This document shows positions 34,352-44,600 of a stretch of 64,000 nucleotides of DNA, one piece after another. The notes beneath the pieces are model-generated. The model had not been told where the DNA came from. It was given only the letters and a program-made list of their open reading frames with translations, and made no database searches. Location: positions 62,001-126,000 of the forward strand of contig NZ_AP014546.1 of the NCBI RefSeq assembly GCF_016592555.1, in the 5' to 3' direction. The position numbers and the translations under genes were made by a program. The stretch's first letter is position 1. Every line of letters starts with the position of its first letter. The stretch comes from Neptunomonas japonica JAMM 1380. GTDB lineage: Bacteria; Pseudomonadota; Gammaproteobacteria; Pseudomonadales; Balneatricaceae.

Positions 34352-36142
34352 ATGAACAAAACGACTTTAGGCACAGGTTTCGCGATTAGCACGCTCGCCG
34401 CAGCCATCTCGTTCTCTGCTGTTGTCTCGGCCGGTGTAACTGATAAAGATATTATGAATGACCAGGCAACAACGGGTGATGTTGTTTCCAATGGTATGGG
34501 TTTACGCGGGCAGCGCTATAGCTCATTGACGGCTGTAAACCCAGATACCGTAAAAGACCTTCGCCCAGTGTGGGCGTTCTCGTTTGGTGGTGAAAAACAA
34601 CGTGGGCAAGAATCCCAACCTGTTGTTAAAGATGGTGTGATGTTTGTAACGGGTTCTTATTCACGTGTTTTTGCTATTGATGTTAAAACCGGTGATGAGT
34701 TGTGGCAGTATGATGCCCGCTTACCTGATGCCATCATGCCGTGCTGTGATGTCATCAACCGCGGTGTAGCTTTGTACGGTGATCTGGTTATTTTTGGTAC
34801 GTTGGATGCCAAGCTAGTCGCACTGAACAAAGATACCGGTAAAGTGGTATGGAAAAAGAAAGTTGAAGATTACAAAGCGGGCTATTCATTAACCGCTGCT
34901 CCTATCATTGTTAAAGGTAAAGTCATTACCGGCGTTTCCGGTGGTGAGTTCGGTGTTGTCGGTAAAGTAGAAGCGTATGACGCTAAAACAGGACAGTTAG
35001 CCTGGACACGTCCTACGGTTGAAGGCCACATGGGTTATGTGTGGAAAGATGGTAAAAAAGTTGAAAACGGTATTTCCGGTGGCGAAGCGGGTAAAACCTG
35101 GCCTGGCGACTTATGGAAAACGGGTGGTGCTGCTACATGGCTAGGCGGCACCTATGATGCGGATGTAGATCTGCTCTTCTTTGGTACAGGTAACCCCGCA
35201 CCATGGAACTCTCACTTGCGCCCTGGGGATAATCTATTCTCCTCTTCTCGTTTGGGGATTGACCCTGACGATGGAAAAATCGTATGGCATTTTCAGACTA
35301 CGCCACATGATGGTTGGGATTATGATGGCGTAAACGAGTTAATCTCGTTTGACTACAAAGCTGACGGGAAAACCATTAAGGCGGCAGGTACTGCTGACCG
35401 TAACGGTTTTTTCTATGTCTTGAACCGTGAGAATGGCGGCTTTATCCGTGGATTCCCCTTTGTCGATAAAATGACATGGGCTAAAGGTCTGGATGAAAAC
35501 GGGCGCCCAATTTATAACGAGGCATTTCGTCCAGGAAATCCGGCAGCATCTGCTGATGGTAAGCAGGGTAGCCCTGTGGCAGCAGCGCCTGCGTTCTTAG
35601 GTGGTAAAAATTGGATGCCGATGTCATATAGTAAAGACACGGGCTTGTTCTATGTGCCTTCTAATGAGTGGGAAATGGATATCTGGAATGAACCAGTATC
35701 GTACAAGAAAGGTGCAGCATATCTAGGTGCAGGCTTTACTATTAAAGCCGTTAATGAAGACTACATTGGTGTATTGCGTGCGATAGATCCTAAGACCGGT
35801 AAAGTGGTTTGGGATTACAAGAACTACTCACCACTGTGGGGTGGCACTATGGTTACTAAGGGTAACTTAGTGTTTATGGGTACGCCTGAAGGCTACCTGA
35901 AAGCCTTTAATGCTAAAACTGGCGAAGAGATGTACAAGTTCAACACAGGTTCTGGGATTGTTGGTACGCCAATTACCTGGGATATGGGTGGCGAACAGTA
36001 TGTTTCCGTTGTTTCCGGTTGGGGTGGAGCGGTTCCATTGTGGGGCGGTGAAGTGGCTAAACGTATTAAAAACTTAAACCAAGGGGGCACGGTCTGGACG
36101 TTTAAGTTACCAAAGCAGAACGCTAACCTCGCAAATAACTAA
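34352..36142 (+). CDS. pedH: PQQ-dependent alcohol dehydrogenase, lanthanide type (PedH/ExaA family)
   Basis: 596-residue periplasmic quinoprotein: signal peptide to VVSA, then an eight-bladed propeller with W-motif repeats. The PQQ-facing vicinal disulfide is C131-C132 in [10 protein letters not shown]. The catalytic Asp323 in GWDYDGVNE has a second Asp two residues later (D325); this extra Asp is the ligand that marks lanthanide-dependent enzymes (XoxF, PedH), whereas calcium enzymes have Ala, Ser or Thr. Oxidises primary alcohols to aldehydes, passing electrons to c550. ATG 34352 has AAGGAG 6 nt upstream. The position after the metallohydrolase is that of pedH in P. putida. Family certain; metal inferred. 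Confidence 0.93.
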   Translation: MNKTTLGTGFAISTLAAAISFSAVVSAGVTDKDIMNDQATTGDVVSNGMGLRGQRYSSLTAVNPDTVKDLRPVWAFSFGGEKQRGQESQPVVKDGVMFVTGSYSRVFAIDVKTGDELWQYDARLPDAIMPCCDVINRGVALYGDLVIFGTLDAKLVALNKDTGKVVWKKKVEDYKAGYSLTAAPIIVKGKVITGVSGGEFGVVGKVEAYDAKTGQLAWTRPTVEGHMGYVWKDGKKVENGISGGEAGKTWPGDLWKTGGAATWLGGTYDADVDLLFFGTGNPAPWNSHLRPGDNLFSSSRLGIDPDDGKIVWHFQTTPHDGWDYDGVNELISFDYKADGKTIKAAGTADRNGFFYVLNRENGGFIRGFPFVDKMTWAKGLDENGRPIYNEAFRPGNPAASADGKQGSPVAAAPAFLGGKNWMPMSYSKDTGLFYVPSNEWEMDIWNEPVSYKKGAAYLGAGFTIKAVNEDYIGVLRAIDPKTGKVVWDYKNYSPLWGGTMVTKGNLVFMGTPEGYLKAFNAKTGEEMYKFNTGSGIVGTPITWDMGGEQYVSVVSGWGGAVPLWGGEVAKRIKNLNQGGTVWTFKLPKQNANLANN

Positions 36143-36191
36143 GTGATTTAAGGACTAGCGCTTTAAATTTGATCCTTGAAATAGGAATGCT

Positions 36192-36227
36192 AAAAAGCCT
36201 GAACTCGTAAGAGCCAGGCTTTTTTTA
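36192..36227. terminator. Bidirectional terminator between pedH and the LysR gene
   Basis: AAAAAGCCTG (36192-36201) with CAGGCTTTTTTT (36215-36226). The A-run on one side and the T-run on the other allow use on both strands; the end of the LysR gene lies inside it. Confidence 0.85.
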
Positions 36228-37121
36228 ACGCTTTAGTAATGCTCTACAGCGTTGGCGCAACATATCACGGAACATGATTACTGCGGGTGTGACCTGTTTT
36301 CTATTGGGGCAGACCAGCCATAAATTAGCTGCTTCTGTTGAGTACCCCTGCATTAATTCAACCACTCTCCCTGCTTGAAGATCTTCAGCCATATCTAGTC
36401 TAGATTTGAAAGCAATTCCTTGGCCTGATACGGCCCAACGGTGAACGAGGTCAGCATCATTGCAAATACGGTTGCCTTGTACCCTGATACGCATTAGCTC
36501 TTGGTCATCGCGAAAAGTCCACAAATCGTATGTGCGATCTCCTAACAAGTATAAAAGACAGTTGTGTTCGGTGAGATCGTTAGGGTGTCTTGGCTGGCCA
36601 TGACGCTCAATGTATGTGGGTGATGCGCAGACCACTCGATCAGATTCGCAGATGGGAAAGGCAATCAGGGAAGAGTCTTCGGGTTTCCCGTAACGTAATG
36701 CGATATCCACTCGATCATGATAAAAGTCAGAGAGGCTATCGCTGGCATTTAGGCTTATCGAAAGTTGAGGATGTAGTTGCATAAAGTCATCTAGCCAAGG
36801 CAGTAAAACATTTCTTCCAAAATCGGAAGAAACAGATATGCGCAACGCACCATTGAGTTGCGTTTTGTCTTGTTCAATCGCTTGTTGAGCTTCTTTAAGT
36901 TCAGATAGTGCACGCCGACAGTGAGGAAGGTAGCGCTCTCCAGTCTCTGTTAAGCGTAGTTTGCGAGTGGAGCGGATAAACAAGCTGGTATCTAATTGTT
37001 GCTCTAAACGTTTCAGTGCGGCACTGGCAGTGGCGGGTGATATGTCTAGTTCTCGGGCTGCCGCTGTAATATTACCGCTATCGGCAGTGCGAACAAAAAG
37101 ATCTAGATCAGATAGCTTCAT
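36225..37121 (-). CDS. LysR-family transcriptional regulator
   Basis: 298 residues: N-terminal winged helix (1-62; NITAAARELDISPATASAAL) and a co-inducer domain (about 90-290). It lies between the PQQ dehydrogenase and the aldehyde dehydrogenase on the opposite strand and is divergent from the latter by 488 bp, so the aldehyde dehydrogenase is a possible target. LysR regulators usually bind T-N11-A sites in such a gap; I could not single one out in the AT-rich sequence. Confidence 0.88.
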   Translation of the reverse strand: MKLSDLDLFVRTADSGNITAAARELDISPATASAALKRLEQQLDTSLFIRSTRKLRLTETGERYLPHCRRALSELKEAQQAIEQDKTQLNGALRISVSSDFGRNVLLPWLDDFMQLHPQLSISLNASDSLSDFYHDRVDIALRYGKPEDSSLIAFPICESDRVVCASPTYIERHGQPRHPNDLTEHNCLLYLLGDRTYDLWTFRDDQELMRIRVQGNRICNDADLVHRWAVSGQGIAFKSRLDMAEDLQAGRVVELMQGYSTEAANLWLVCPNRKQVTPAVIMFRDMLRQRCRALLKR

Positions 37122-37475
37122 GAAAAGATGATTCCATAAATATAATCAAAATTATTTTGATAAAAAAGCAAAAATTACCCTACTTATTTTATCCTTTTTT
37201 CAATAAAGGCACCTTAACTATTGAGCCCGCTTCCTTATTAGGAAATGTTTTTCGAGGTTTGAAAATATTCAGATAGAGGGATGAAAAGACTTTAAAGGTG
37301 GTTTTTTAGGGAAAAAAGAGAGCGCGATGATAAGTGACATAAAAATAAAACATGCGAAAAAAATAATAACTTTATTATTTATAAGTCTTTAATAGTTATA
37401 AGTATTTTAAAGTTTTTCTGGGTTTCTCTATATGATTTTACTGAGCTTCTGTAAGGCCCTTCTCTTATTATAAGC
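37122..37475. other. AT-rich gene-free stretch upstream of the aldehyde dehydrogenase
   Basis: Very AT-rich, with runs such as TTTATTATTTATAAG near 37371 and several poly-A tracts. No reading frame is supportable. Likely holds the LysR promoter and bent DNA for H-NS-like or activator binding. Confidence 0.4.
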
Positions 37476-37507
37476 ACTAAAGTAGTAGTTTTTCGCTTCC
37501 AAAGGGT
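37476..37507 (+). promoter_or_regulatory. 32-bp shared element upstream of the aldehyde dehydrogenase
   Basis: Begins ACTAAAGTAGTAG, core TTTTTCGC, ends TTCCAAAGG. It agrees with the c550 element at 20 of 32 positions and with the pqqA element at 19 of 32. The -10-like TAATAT (37534-37539) follows after 26 nt, and the start codon is 102 bp downstream. Confidence 0.6.
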
Positions 37508-37609
37508 GATACCTGACTTGGCTTCTGAATCGCTAATATCGAACTGTGATTAATTGAATGGCGCCTGCTGGTTGGGCAGGGCTGATATAACAAGAAAGAG
37601 GCCAATAAG

Positions 37610-39130
37610 ATGATTTATGCACAGCCAGGAGCTGAAGGCTCAGTTGTTACTTTTCAAGAGCGCTATGGTAACTACATCGGTGGCGAATGGGTTGCACCGG
37701 TTAATGGACAATATTTTAAAAACGTATCACCTGTAGATGGTGAGTCTTTTTGTGAAATCCCTCGCTCAACAGAAGCCGATATTAATTTAGCACTGGATGC
37801 AGCACATGCAGCCAAAGATGCATGGGCGGCAACCTCTGTTACAGCACGTTCAAATATCTTACTCAAAATTGCTGACAGAATTGAAGCTAACCTCGAAAGG
37901 CTGGCTGTAGCAGAAACATGGGATAACGGTAAAGCCGTTCGTGAAACCCTAAATGCTGACGTCCCTTTATGTGTTGATCACTTCCGTTACTACGCGGGTT
38001 GTATTCGTGCACAAGAAGGTTCTATCGGTGAAATTGACGGCAACACTGTTGCTTACCATTTCCATGAGCCGTTGGGGGTTGTTGGTCAGATCATTCCTTG
38101 GAACTTCCCTCTATTGATGGCTGCTTGGAAACTTGCTCCAGCACTTGTTGCAGGTAACTGTGTTGTACTGAAACCAGCAGAGCAGACGCCAGCATCAATT
38201 CTTGTGCTTATGGAAGTCATTGGTGATTTACTGCCAGCGGGTGTGCTGAATGTTGTCAATGGTTACGGTGCAGAAGCCGGTCAAGCACTGGCGACTAGCA
38301 AGCGTATTGCCAAAATTGCTTTCACTGGATCAACGCCAGTTGGTTCGCATATTTTGAAATGTGCAGCAGAAAATATTATTCCTTCAACAGTAGAGCTAGG
38401 GGGTAAGTCTCCGAATATCTACTTCGAAGATATCATGAACTATGAAGACGAGTTCATTAGTAAGTGCGTAGAAGGAACGGTACTCGCATTCTTTAATCAG
38501 GGTGAAGTATGTACTTGCCCTTCACGCTTGTTGGTTCAGGAATCGATTTACGACAAGTTCATCGAGATGGTCATTCAGCGTATTGGCCAGATTAAACGTG
38601 GTAACCCTCTTGATACTGAAGTTATGGTGGGTGCTCAGGCTTCACAAGAACAGTTTGATAAGATCTTGAGCTACTTCGAAATTGGTCGTGATGAAGGAGC
38701 AGAGGTATTGATAGGTGGCGGTGCTGAAAGCTTAAGTGATGGTTTAAATAACGGTTACTATATTCAGCCAACGTTACTGAAAGGTAACAATAGTATGCGT
38801 GTATTCCAGGAAGAAATTTTTGGTCCTGTCGTGTCTGTGACAACCTTTAAAGATGAAGCAGAAGCGTTGGAAATTGCTAACGATACTGAGTTTGGTTTGG
38901 GTGCAGGCTTATGGACACGTGATATGAATCGTTCATACCGCATGGGTCGTGGTATTCAAGCGGGTCGTGTGTGGACTAACTGTTATCACCATTATCCAGC
39001 ACATTCTGCATTCGGAGGTTACAAAAAATCGGGTGTTGGCCGTGAAACACATAAAATGATGTTGGACCACTATCAGCAGACCAAAAATATGTTGGTTAGC
39101 TACGATATTAATCCGATGGGCTTCTTCTAA
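37610..39130 (+). CDS. exaC: NAD-dependent aldehyde dehydrogenase (ExaC/PedI type)
   Basis: 506-residue cytoplasmic aldehyde dehydrogenase that oxidises the acetaldehyde or other aldehyde made by the quinoprotein enzyme. The general base Glu is in [11 protein letters not shown] (about residue 268), the nucleophile Cys in [11 protein letters not shown] (about residue 302), the NAD fold shows FTGSTPVG and the [20 protein letters not shown] segment. The length and the C-terminus [14 protein letters not shown] are typical of ExaC/AldB enzymes. AAAGAGG 8-9 nt before the ATG. Preceded by the 32-bp element, followed by a terminator, so it is a single-gene unit. Confidence 0.92.
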   Translation: MIYAQPGAEGSVVTFQERYGNYIGGEWVAPVNGQYFKNVSPVDGESFCEIPRSTEADINLALDAAHAAKDAWAATSVTARSNILLKIADRIEANLERLAVAETWDNGKAVRETLNADVPLCVDHFRYYAGCIRAQEGSIGEIDGNTVAYHFHEPLGVVGQIIPWNFPLLMAAWKLAPALVAGNCVVLKPAEQTPASILVLMEVIGDLLPAGVLNVVNGYGAEAGQALATSKRIAKIAFTGSTPVGSHILKCAAENIIPSTVELGGKSPNIYFEDIMNYEDEFISKCVEGTVLAFFNQGEVCTCPSRLLVQESIYDKFIEMVIQRIGQIKRGNPLDTEVMVGAQASQEQFDKILSYFEIGRDEGAEVLIGGGAESLSDGLNNGYYIQPTLLKGNNSMRVFQEEIFGPVVSVTTFKDEAEALEIANDTEFGLGAGLWTRDMNRSYRMGRGIQAGRVWTNCYHHYPAHSAFGGYKKSGVGRETHKMMLDHYQQTKNMLVSYDINPMGFF

Positions 39131-39154
39131 GCTTACGCTCTACTTGGATCTTTT

Positions 39155-39178
39155 AGAGGGCTTAGGCCCTCTTTTTTT
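39155..39178 (+). terminator. Terminator of the aldehyde dehydrogenase gene
   Basis: AGAGGGC (39155-39161), loop TTAG, GCCCTCT (39166-39172), then a T-run to 39178. Confidence 0.88.
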
Positions 39179-39187
39179 GCTTAAAAA

Positions 39188-41506
39188 CTATGGTGTTAAG
39201 TCCATTCCTTTTTTTACGGACACTTTATCTCTATCTGCTTGCTTAGATTGGTAAAGGGCTTGGTCGACGTTATAGAGGGCTTCTTTAATCGTGATAGATG
39301 GTAAGAAGTTTGAAACCCCTGCGCTGGCGGTCATTTTTCCAATATGTTTGTAGGAATGTTCGCGTATTTTTGCCAGTAATTTTTCTGCTAGGTTTTTGCC
39401 TTCTTCAACATCGATATGAGGGCAGACAATAATAAACTCTTCTCCTCCCCATCGGCCGACATAATCGGTGCTACGAACGTTTTTTTGTAGAACGCTAGCA
39501 AATTCAACTAGGACGGCATCACCCATGGCATGTCCGTAGGTGTCGTTTACACGCTTAAAGAAATCTATATCGAGCAAGATGATAGAGGCATTAACGCTAT
39601 AACGGTCAACCTCTGCTTTTTGTTCGATTAAAACATCATCCATTTTTACGCGGTTATAAAGCCCCGTTAACTTGTCGGTAACGGATAACTTTTTAAGGCG
39701 TTGATTAAGCCTTCTTAACTGATGGTAGTGATAGATAAAAGCGAGTGATAATAGACATATGCCAATGATAATCTTCCACATGAGAGAATAATCAAAGGAG
39801 ACTTCTTGCTTAATAGGTACCCATTTATTGAATGTGGACTGTTTAAATTCTGGATCAATATTGTATATAAGTTTTTGAAATACCTCCTGCAGCAGAGGTT
39901 CATCATTTCGTGTGGCTATTGATAAGTTGATATCATCTTCTAGCCTAGATGATATTTTTAGGCTGCCAGTAAAGTCTTTCTGTATGGCTGTCGCAATCGT
40001 CATGAGGTTATCAATGTAGCCAAAGAGCTGGCCATTCTCTACTTGTTGTAACCCGTCATTTATAGATTTAACCTCTATAATATTGATCCCTGGTACTGCT
40101 TTACGCAGACTTTCTTCTACGGAATAGCCCTTTACCACGCCAATCTTTTTATCTTTGATGTCAGCAATGTCACTGATAAAAAACTTATCGGTGGTGGTTG
40201 CCATTACGACAGGAAAGGTCGTGTAGGATGTCGTGAAATCCATATAGAGTGAGCGTTCTGGTGTATGTGATGCCATTGAAAAAATATCACACTGCCTATT
40301 TTTTGCTTTTTTTATAGACTCTTGCCAGCTTTGAGTCGGTATCAAATGAATTGGTATAGGTAGTTGTTTAGCTAAGGAAGAAATTATATCGGCGGCAATG
40401 CCAACATGTTTGCCGTTTTGAATGCTTTCAAATGGCATCCAATCGGGATCTACACAAAGGTTAATGAATTTTTTATTTTGTAAGTACAGTTGCTGCTTTT
40501 CGTTAAAGATCACATTGTGGTTGTATGTTAATAGTAGGTCGTCAAATAGAAAGGTACCCAGTTCTTGAGTGGCGGGTAATAGGCCGCTGTGGTGTAACTG
40601 TTTTACTGTTCTAAGGCTTAAATCTGTATTAATTGCACCAATTTCAAAAAAATCTAATAGCATCATTTTTTTTGTGACGGCCACTTCGTAAGCAAGTGCG
40701 TCGATGGATTTTTTCTGGGAGTACTTTTTGTAGATGGTGGCAATAGTTTCTCGTGGATGCTTTAGGGCGTACGTCCAGCCTCGATTTGATGCATCGATAA
40801 ATTTTCGCGTTCTTTCTGGGTGTTGCAATGCTTCAGTTTGTGATGTGAATAGATTAACAGCACTCATTAAGAAGCCGTAATCGGCAGGGTCAATAATATT
40901 GTATTCAATATTTTGTTTGTCGAGTTCAAATAACTGATTGGTTCTAAAAGCACTCATTGCATCTACTTCATGGTTAATAAAGTCTTCGATATTAAAAGAG
41001 TGCTCAATTAATTTTGAGTTGTTTTTGGTTATAAAAAAGTGGTCTAACATCAGTGCTAATGAACTGTATTTAAGTTCATCTTTGGTGCCCATAATAGTTT
41101 TACCTATTAGGTCCTTAGGGGTTTTTATCTCTTTAGAAGTGACAAATATAAGTGGCGACTGTTGGTAATAAGTCGCTAATAAAATGATGGGTTGTAGTTC
41201 TCCTTCGTGGATAATGACACTGGAGTTATGAATACCGTAATTATTTTCTTGAGAAAGCACTTTTTCAACGGTATCAAAGCCTGCTTGGTATTCTAGTAGC
41301 TCTACATCTAACCCTGCTTCTTGATAAAAACCTTTCTCCTTTGCCATGATGAAACCAGCAAACTCAAATTGAAATTTCCAGTCTAGCTGTAAAGAAATTT
41401 TTTCCAGTGCAAGTGCTTTAGTACTCATGATCAGCATTACAAAAAGAGTAATAAGAGGGAGTAAGTAAAGGCGATGTTTAATGTCTAGTAAATGCTGAGT
41501 TCGCAT
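39188..41506 (-). CDS. Diguanylate cyclase with two periplasmic binding-protein domains
   Basis: 772 residues. N-terminal signal/anchor (about 14-33), an NMT1/THI5 (SsuA-like) binding domain (about 36-270; LQLDWKFQFEFAGFIMAKEKG), a second SBP_bac_3-type domain (about 345-565; INLCVDPDWMPFESIQNGKH), a membrane helix (about 578-597) and a GGDEF domain. The active-site loop is GGEEF (687-691), and RSTD five residues before it is an RxxD inhibitory site, so it should be an active, product-inhibited cyclase. The two extracytoplasmic domains imply control by a small periplasmic ligand, pyrimidine-like or amino-acid-like. Monocistronic. Confidence 0.87.
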   Translation of the reverse strand: MRTQHLLDIKHRLYLLPLITLFVMLIMSTKALALEKISLQLDWKFQFEFAGFIMAKEKGFYQEAGLDVELLEYQAGFDTVEKVLSQENNYGIHNSSVIIHEGELQPIILLATYYQQSPLIFVTSKEIKTPKDLIGKTIMGTKDELKYSSLALMLDHFFITKNNSKLIEHSFNIEDFINHEVDAMSAFRTNQLFELDKQNIEYNIIDPADYGFLMSAVNLFTSQTEALQHPERTRKFIDASNRGWTYALKHPRETIATIYKKYSQKKSIDALAYEVAVTKKMMLLDFFEIGAINTDLSLRTVKQLHHSGLLPATQELGTFLFDDLLLTYNHNVIFNEKQQLYLQNKKFINLCVDPDWMPFESIQNGKHVGIAADIISSLAKQLPIPIHLIPTQSWQESIKKAKNRQCDIFSMASHTPERSLYMDFTTSYTTFPVVMATTTDKFFISDIADIKDKKIGVVKGYSVEESLRKAVPGINIIEVKSINDGLQQVENGQLFGYIDNLMTIATAIQKDFTGSLKISSRLEDDINLSIATRNDEPLLQEVFQKLIYNIDPEFKQSTFNKWVPIKQEVSFDYSLMWKIIIGICLLSLAFIYHYHQLRRLNQRLKKLSVTDKLTGLYNRVKMDDVLIEQKAEVDRYSVNASIILLDIDFFKRVNDTYGHAMGDAVLVEFASVLQKNVRSTDYVGRWGGEEFIIVCPHIDVEEGKNLAEKLLAKIREHSYKHIGKMTASAGVSNFLPSITIKEALYNVDQALYQSKQADRDKVSVKKGMDLTP

Positions 41507-41646
41507 TGATAATCATATCCCTATGTTATTTACCATGCGGCTTCCTAACAGAGCAGAAAGAAAACGGCTTATGAAGTGTAAGCTAATTTAATATTAGCAC
41601 AGGATCGATTTCACCGTTTTTAAATACGAAGAAGACTATAGTCATA

Positions 41647-44600
41647 TTAAACTTCTTCGGAAGGCAGAGGGCGAGAATAGAGGTACCCTTGTGCAGAAAA
41701 ACAGCCAAGCGATAGTAGTAGGTTTTTTTGCTCTTGTGTCTCAACGCCCTCAGCAATAACTTCTAAGCCAAGCGCTCGCCCCAGGGCAATCACGGTTTGC
41801 ACAATCGCTCGGTCTTTATGTGAACCTGGCAGGTGTTGAATGAATGAACGATCAATTTTAAGCTTATCAATGGGTAGTTGTTTTAGATAGTTGAGTGATG
41901 AATAACCTGTTCCAAAGTCGTCAATAGCGATATGTATGCCCATGTTGCGTAAATGGCTGAGTACTCGGGTGGCTTCTAGCTCATTGCCCATCAAGAATGA
42001 CTCAGTTATTTCTATCTCAAGCTTATTGGCTGGGAAGCCCGTTTCTGTGAGTGCTGTTTTTACTGAAGAGAGAAAGTCCCCTTTTTTTAGTTGCGGGACT
42101 GATACATTGATAGCGATGTAATCAAATGATTTGCCTGACTCGAGTAACTGCTTTCCTTTTCGACAGGCTTCGAAAAGTACCCATTCACCCAACGCTAAAA
42201 TGATATTGCTCTCTTCTGCAATCGCAATAAATTTATCAGGCATCACTAGCCCTAAACTGGGATGTTCCCAGCGAATAAGTGCTTCATAACCGACGAGTTG
42301 CTCATCGGCTAAGCGAATTTGAGGCTGATAGTAGAGGGTAAAGTCGTTTGCTTGTAATGATTGTCTCATCATTGCTTCAAAGCTTAAGCGCTCGAAAGCC
42401 AGGCTGGTCATCTCTTTTGAATAGTACTGGTAAGTGTTACGTCCTTCCGCTTTTGCTTGAAACATGGCTGCATCAGCATTGCTAATAAGTTCATCATACG
42501 TTTCTTTATTTTTAGAGGTGAGGCTAATACCAATACTCACTGAAATATAAACTTCTTGGTCCACAATGGTGAAGGGAAGAGAGAACTGGTTAATGATTTT
42601 TTCGGCCATTACCGCTGATTCTTTTACTTGTCGTATATCTTCCATTACAAAGACAAATTCATCTCCGCCAAGCCTTGCTAGAGTATCATCCTTGCGAATA
42701 CATTTTTGCAGTCTTTCTGTGACTGCGACTAATAGCGTGTCGCCAGCCACGTGACCGAGGCTATCATTAATATTTTTAAAGTGGTCAAGATCAAGAAATA
42801 AGATGGCAAACTGCCCGCCTGCACGTTGGAGGTGTTCTAGAAGGTGTAACACACGTGCTTCTAGTAGCAATTTGTTTGGCAACCCTGTTAGAGAGTCATA
42901 ATGTGCCTGATGCTCTAACGCTTGCTGGGATGCCTTAAGCGCTGAAACATCTGAAAAAACCGCTACATAGTTTTGTACATCTCCTTGTTTATCCACAATG
43001 GCGGTGATAGTTAATAACTGCGGGTATATTTCACCATTTTTACGGCGGTTCCATACTTCGCCAGTCCATCTTCTGTTACGGCGGACTTCGGACCACATTG
43101 TATGATAAAAATCACTATTATGGCGGCCAGAGCGTAGAATGGCAGGCTTTTGGCCGAGAGCATCTTTCTCTGAATAGCCTGTAATACTTTCGAATGCTTT
43201 ATTGATAGAAATGATGCGTGTGAAAGCGTCAGTAATAATCACGCCTTCCAAGCTGTTTTCAAATACTGCGGCAGATTGTTGTAATCGCTCCTCAGCATCA
43301 ACTTGAAAACTCTGATCATGTAGCGTCGCAATTACCATTGTATGATTTTGAATATTAAGCTGTGTTGCTGATATTTCGACAGGTATACGTTGCCCCGAGC
43401 AAGAGACGCAATAGCCATGACCGCGATAATCTTTGCCTCCCTTACTAAAAGCCACCTGCATATTATCAAATACAGTATTTTTGAATGGGCTTAGCTCAGT
43501 AATAATGACTTTAGATTTGAACTGCCCATCTTTAGGTTGCTTGTTAGTCGATTGTTCTGTGTGCGAGGGGAAGCCAAACATCTGGGTTGCTTTTGGATTT
43601 ACTTCAAAAATACTCCAATCTTTCGGGTTCAAAACAAGAATCGCGTCGTTAGAATCTTCAAAGAATGTTTGGTACTTATGCTCGCTGTCTTCTAGAGCCT
43701 TGAGCGCGGCTTTACTCGCCGTTATGTCTCTTTGAACACCAATAAAGTGTGTCAGTGTGCCTGAATCATTATAAACAGGAGATATGCTGATTCTTACCCA
43801 CATCAGCTGGCCATTTTTTTTATAGTTTCGAAGCTCGACTGAGCAAGAGTCGCCTTTTTCTATGGCTTCTCTAATAGTGTCTAAAGAGGGCTGGTCTCGG
43901 TCTTCATTTTGCATGAACCGACAATTTCTTCCTAGCAACTCCTCTTGAGGGTAGCCCGTCATCTCTTCAATTGCCGGGTTAGCATAAATAATAGGTAAGT
44001 CGCCCTGTGCAGAAGTAATAAGAATGCCATCTTCTGTGGAACGAACGGCGCGATCCTTTATCAACAGCTCATGCTCAATAAGGTTCTGTTGGGTGATATC
44101 AGTTATTACCGAAAGAAAGCCTGTTAGACCTCCTTGCGGGTCATATTGATAAGACCAGTTAAGGCGAATATCAATCGGGCTTCCATCTTTATGGGCTTTG
44201 GTTGTTTCAATTGGAAAAGGGGCGGGTTGTTGCGCTAATATTTTACTGAAGAGTGCTTTGGTTTTTGTGCGCTCTTGTGTGTTGAAGGCTAGGTCCCATA
44301 CATATTTACCGATGAGTTCCCCTGCGTTATACCCAAGTATTTTATGGTACGCAGGGTTGCTGAAGGTAATACGCCCATGAAGATCATGTTCCTGAATGCC
44401 GTGGGGCAATGTATTCAGAATTGCCTGCAGGTGCTGTTCAGTGGTTTCTCTTGTTTTAATATCTTGGGCTAAGCGTTCCTGTAAATACTGGCTCGTCATA
44501 GCTGAAGAGAAGTAGGCCGTAAATTCTTGCAGTAAACGCAGTTCTGATGAAGACGGTTGGCGTGTTTCCTTGCAAAAGTGCACAGATAGAAAAGCAGGGT

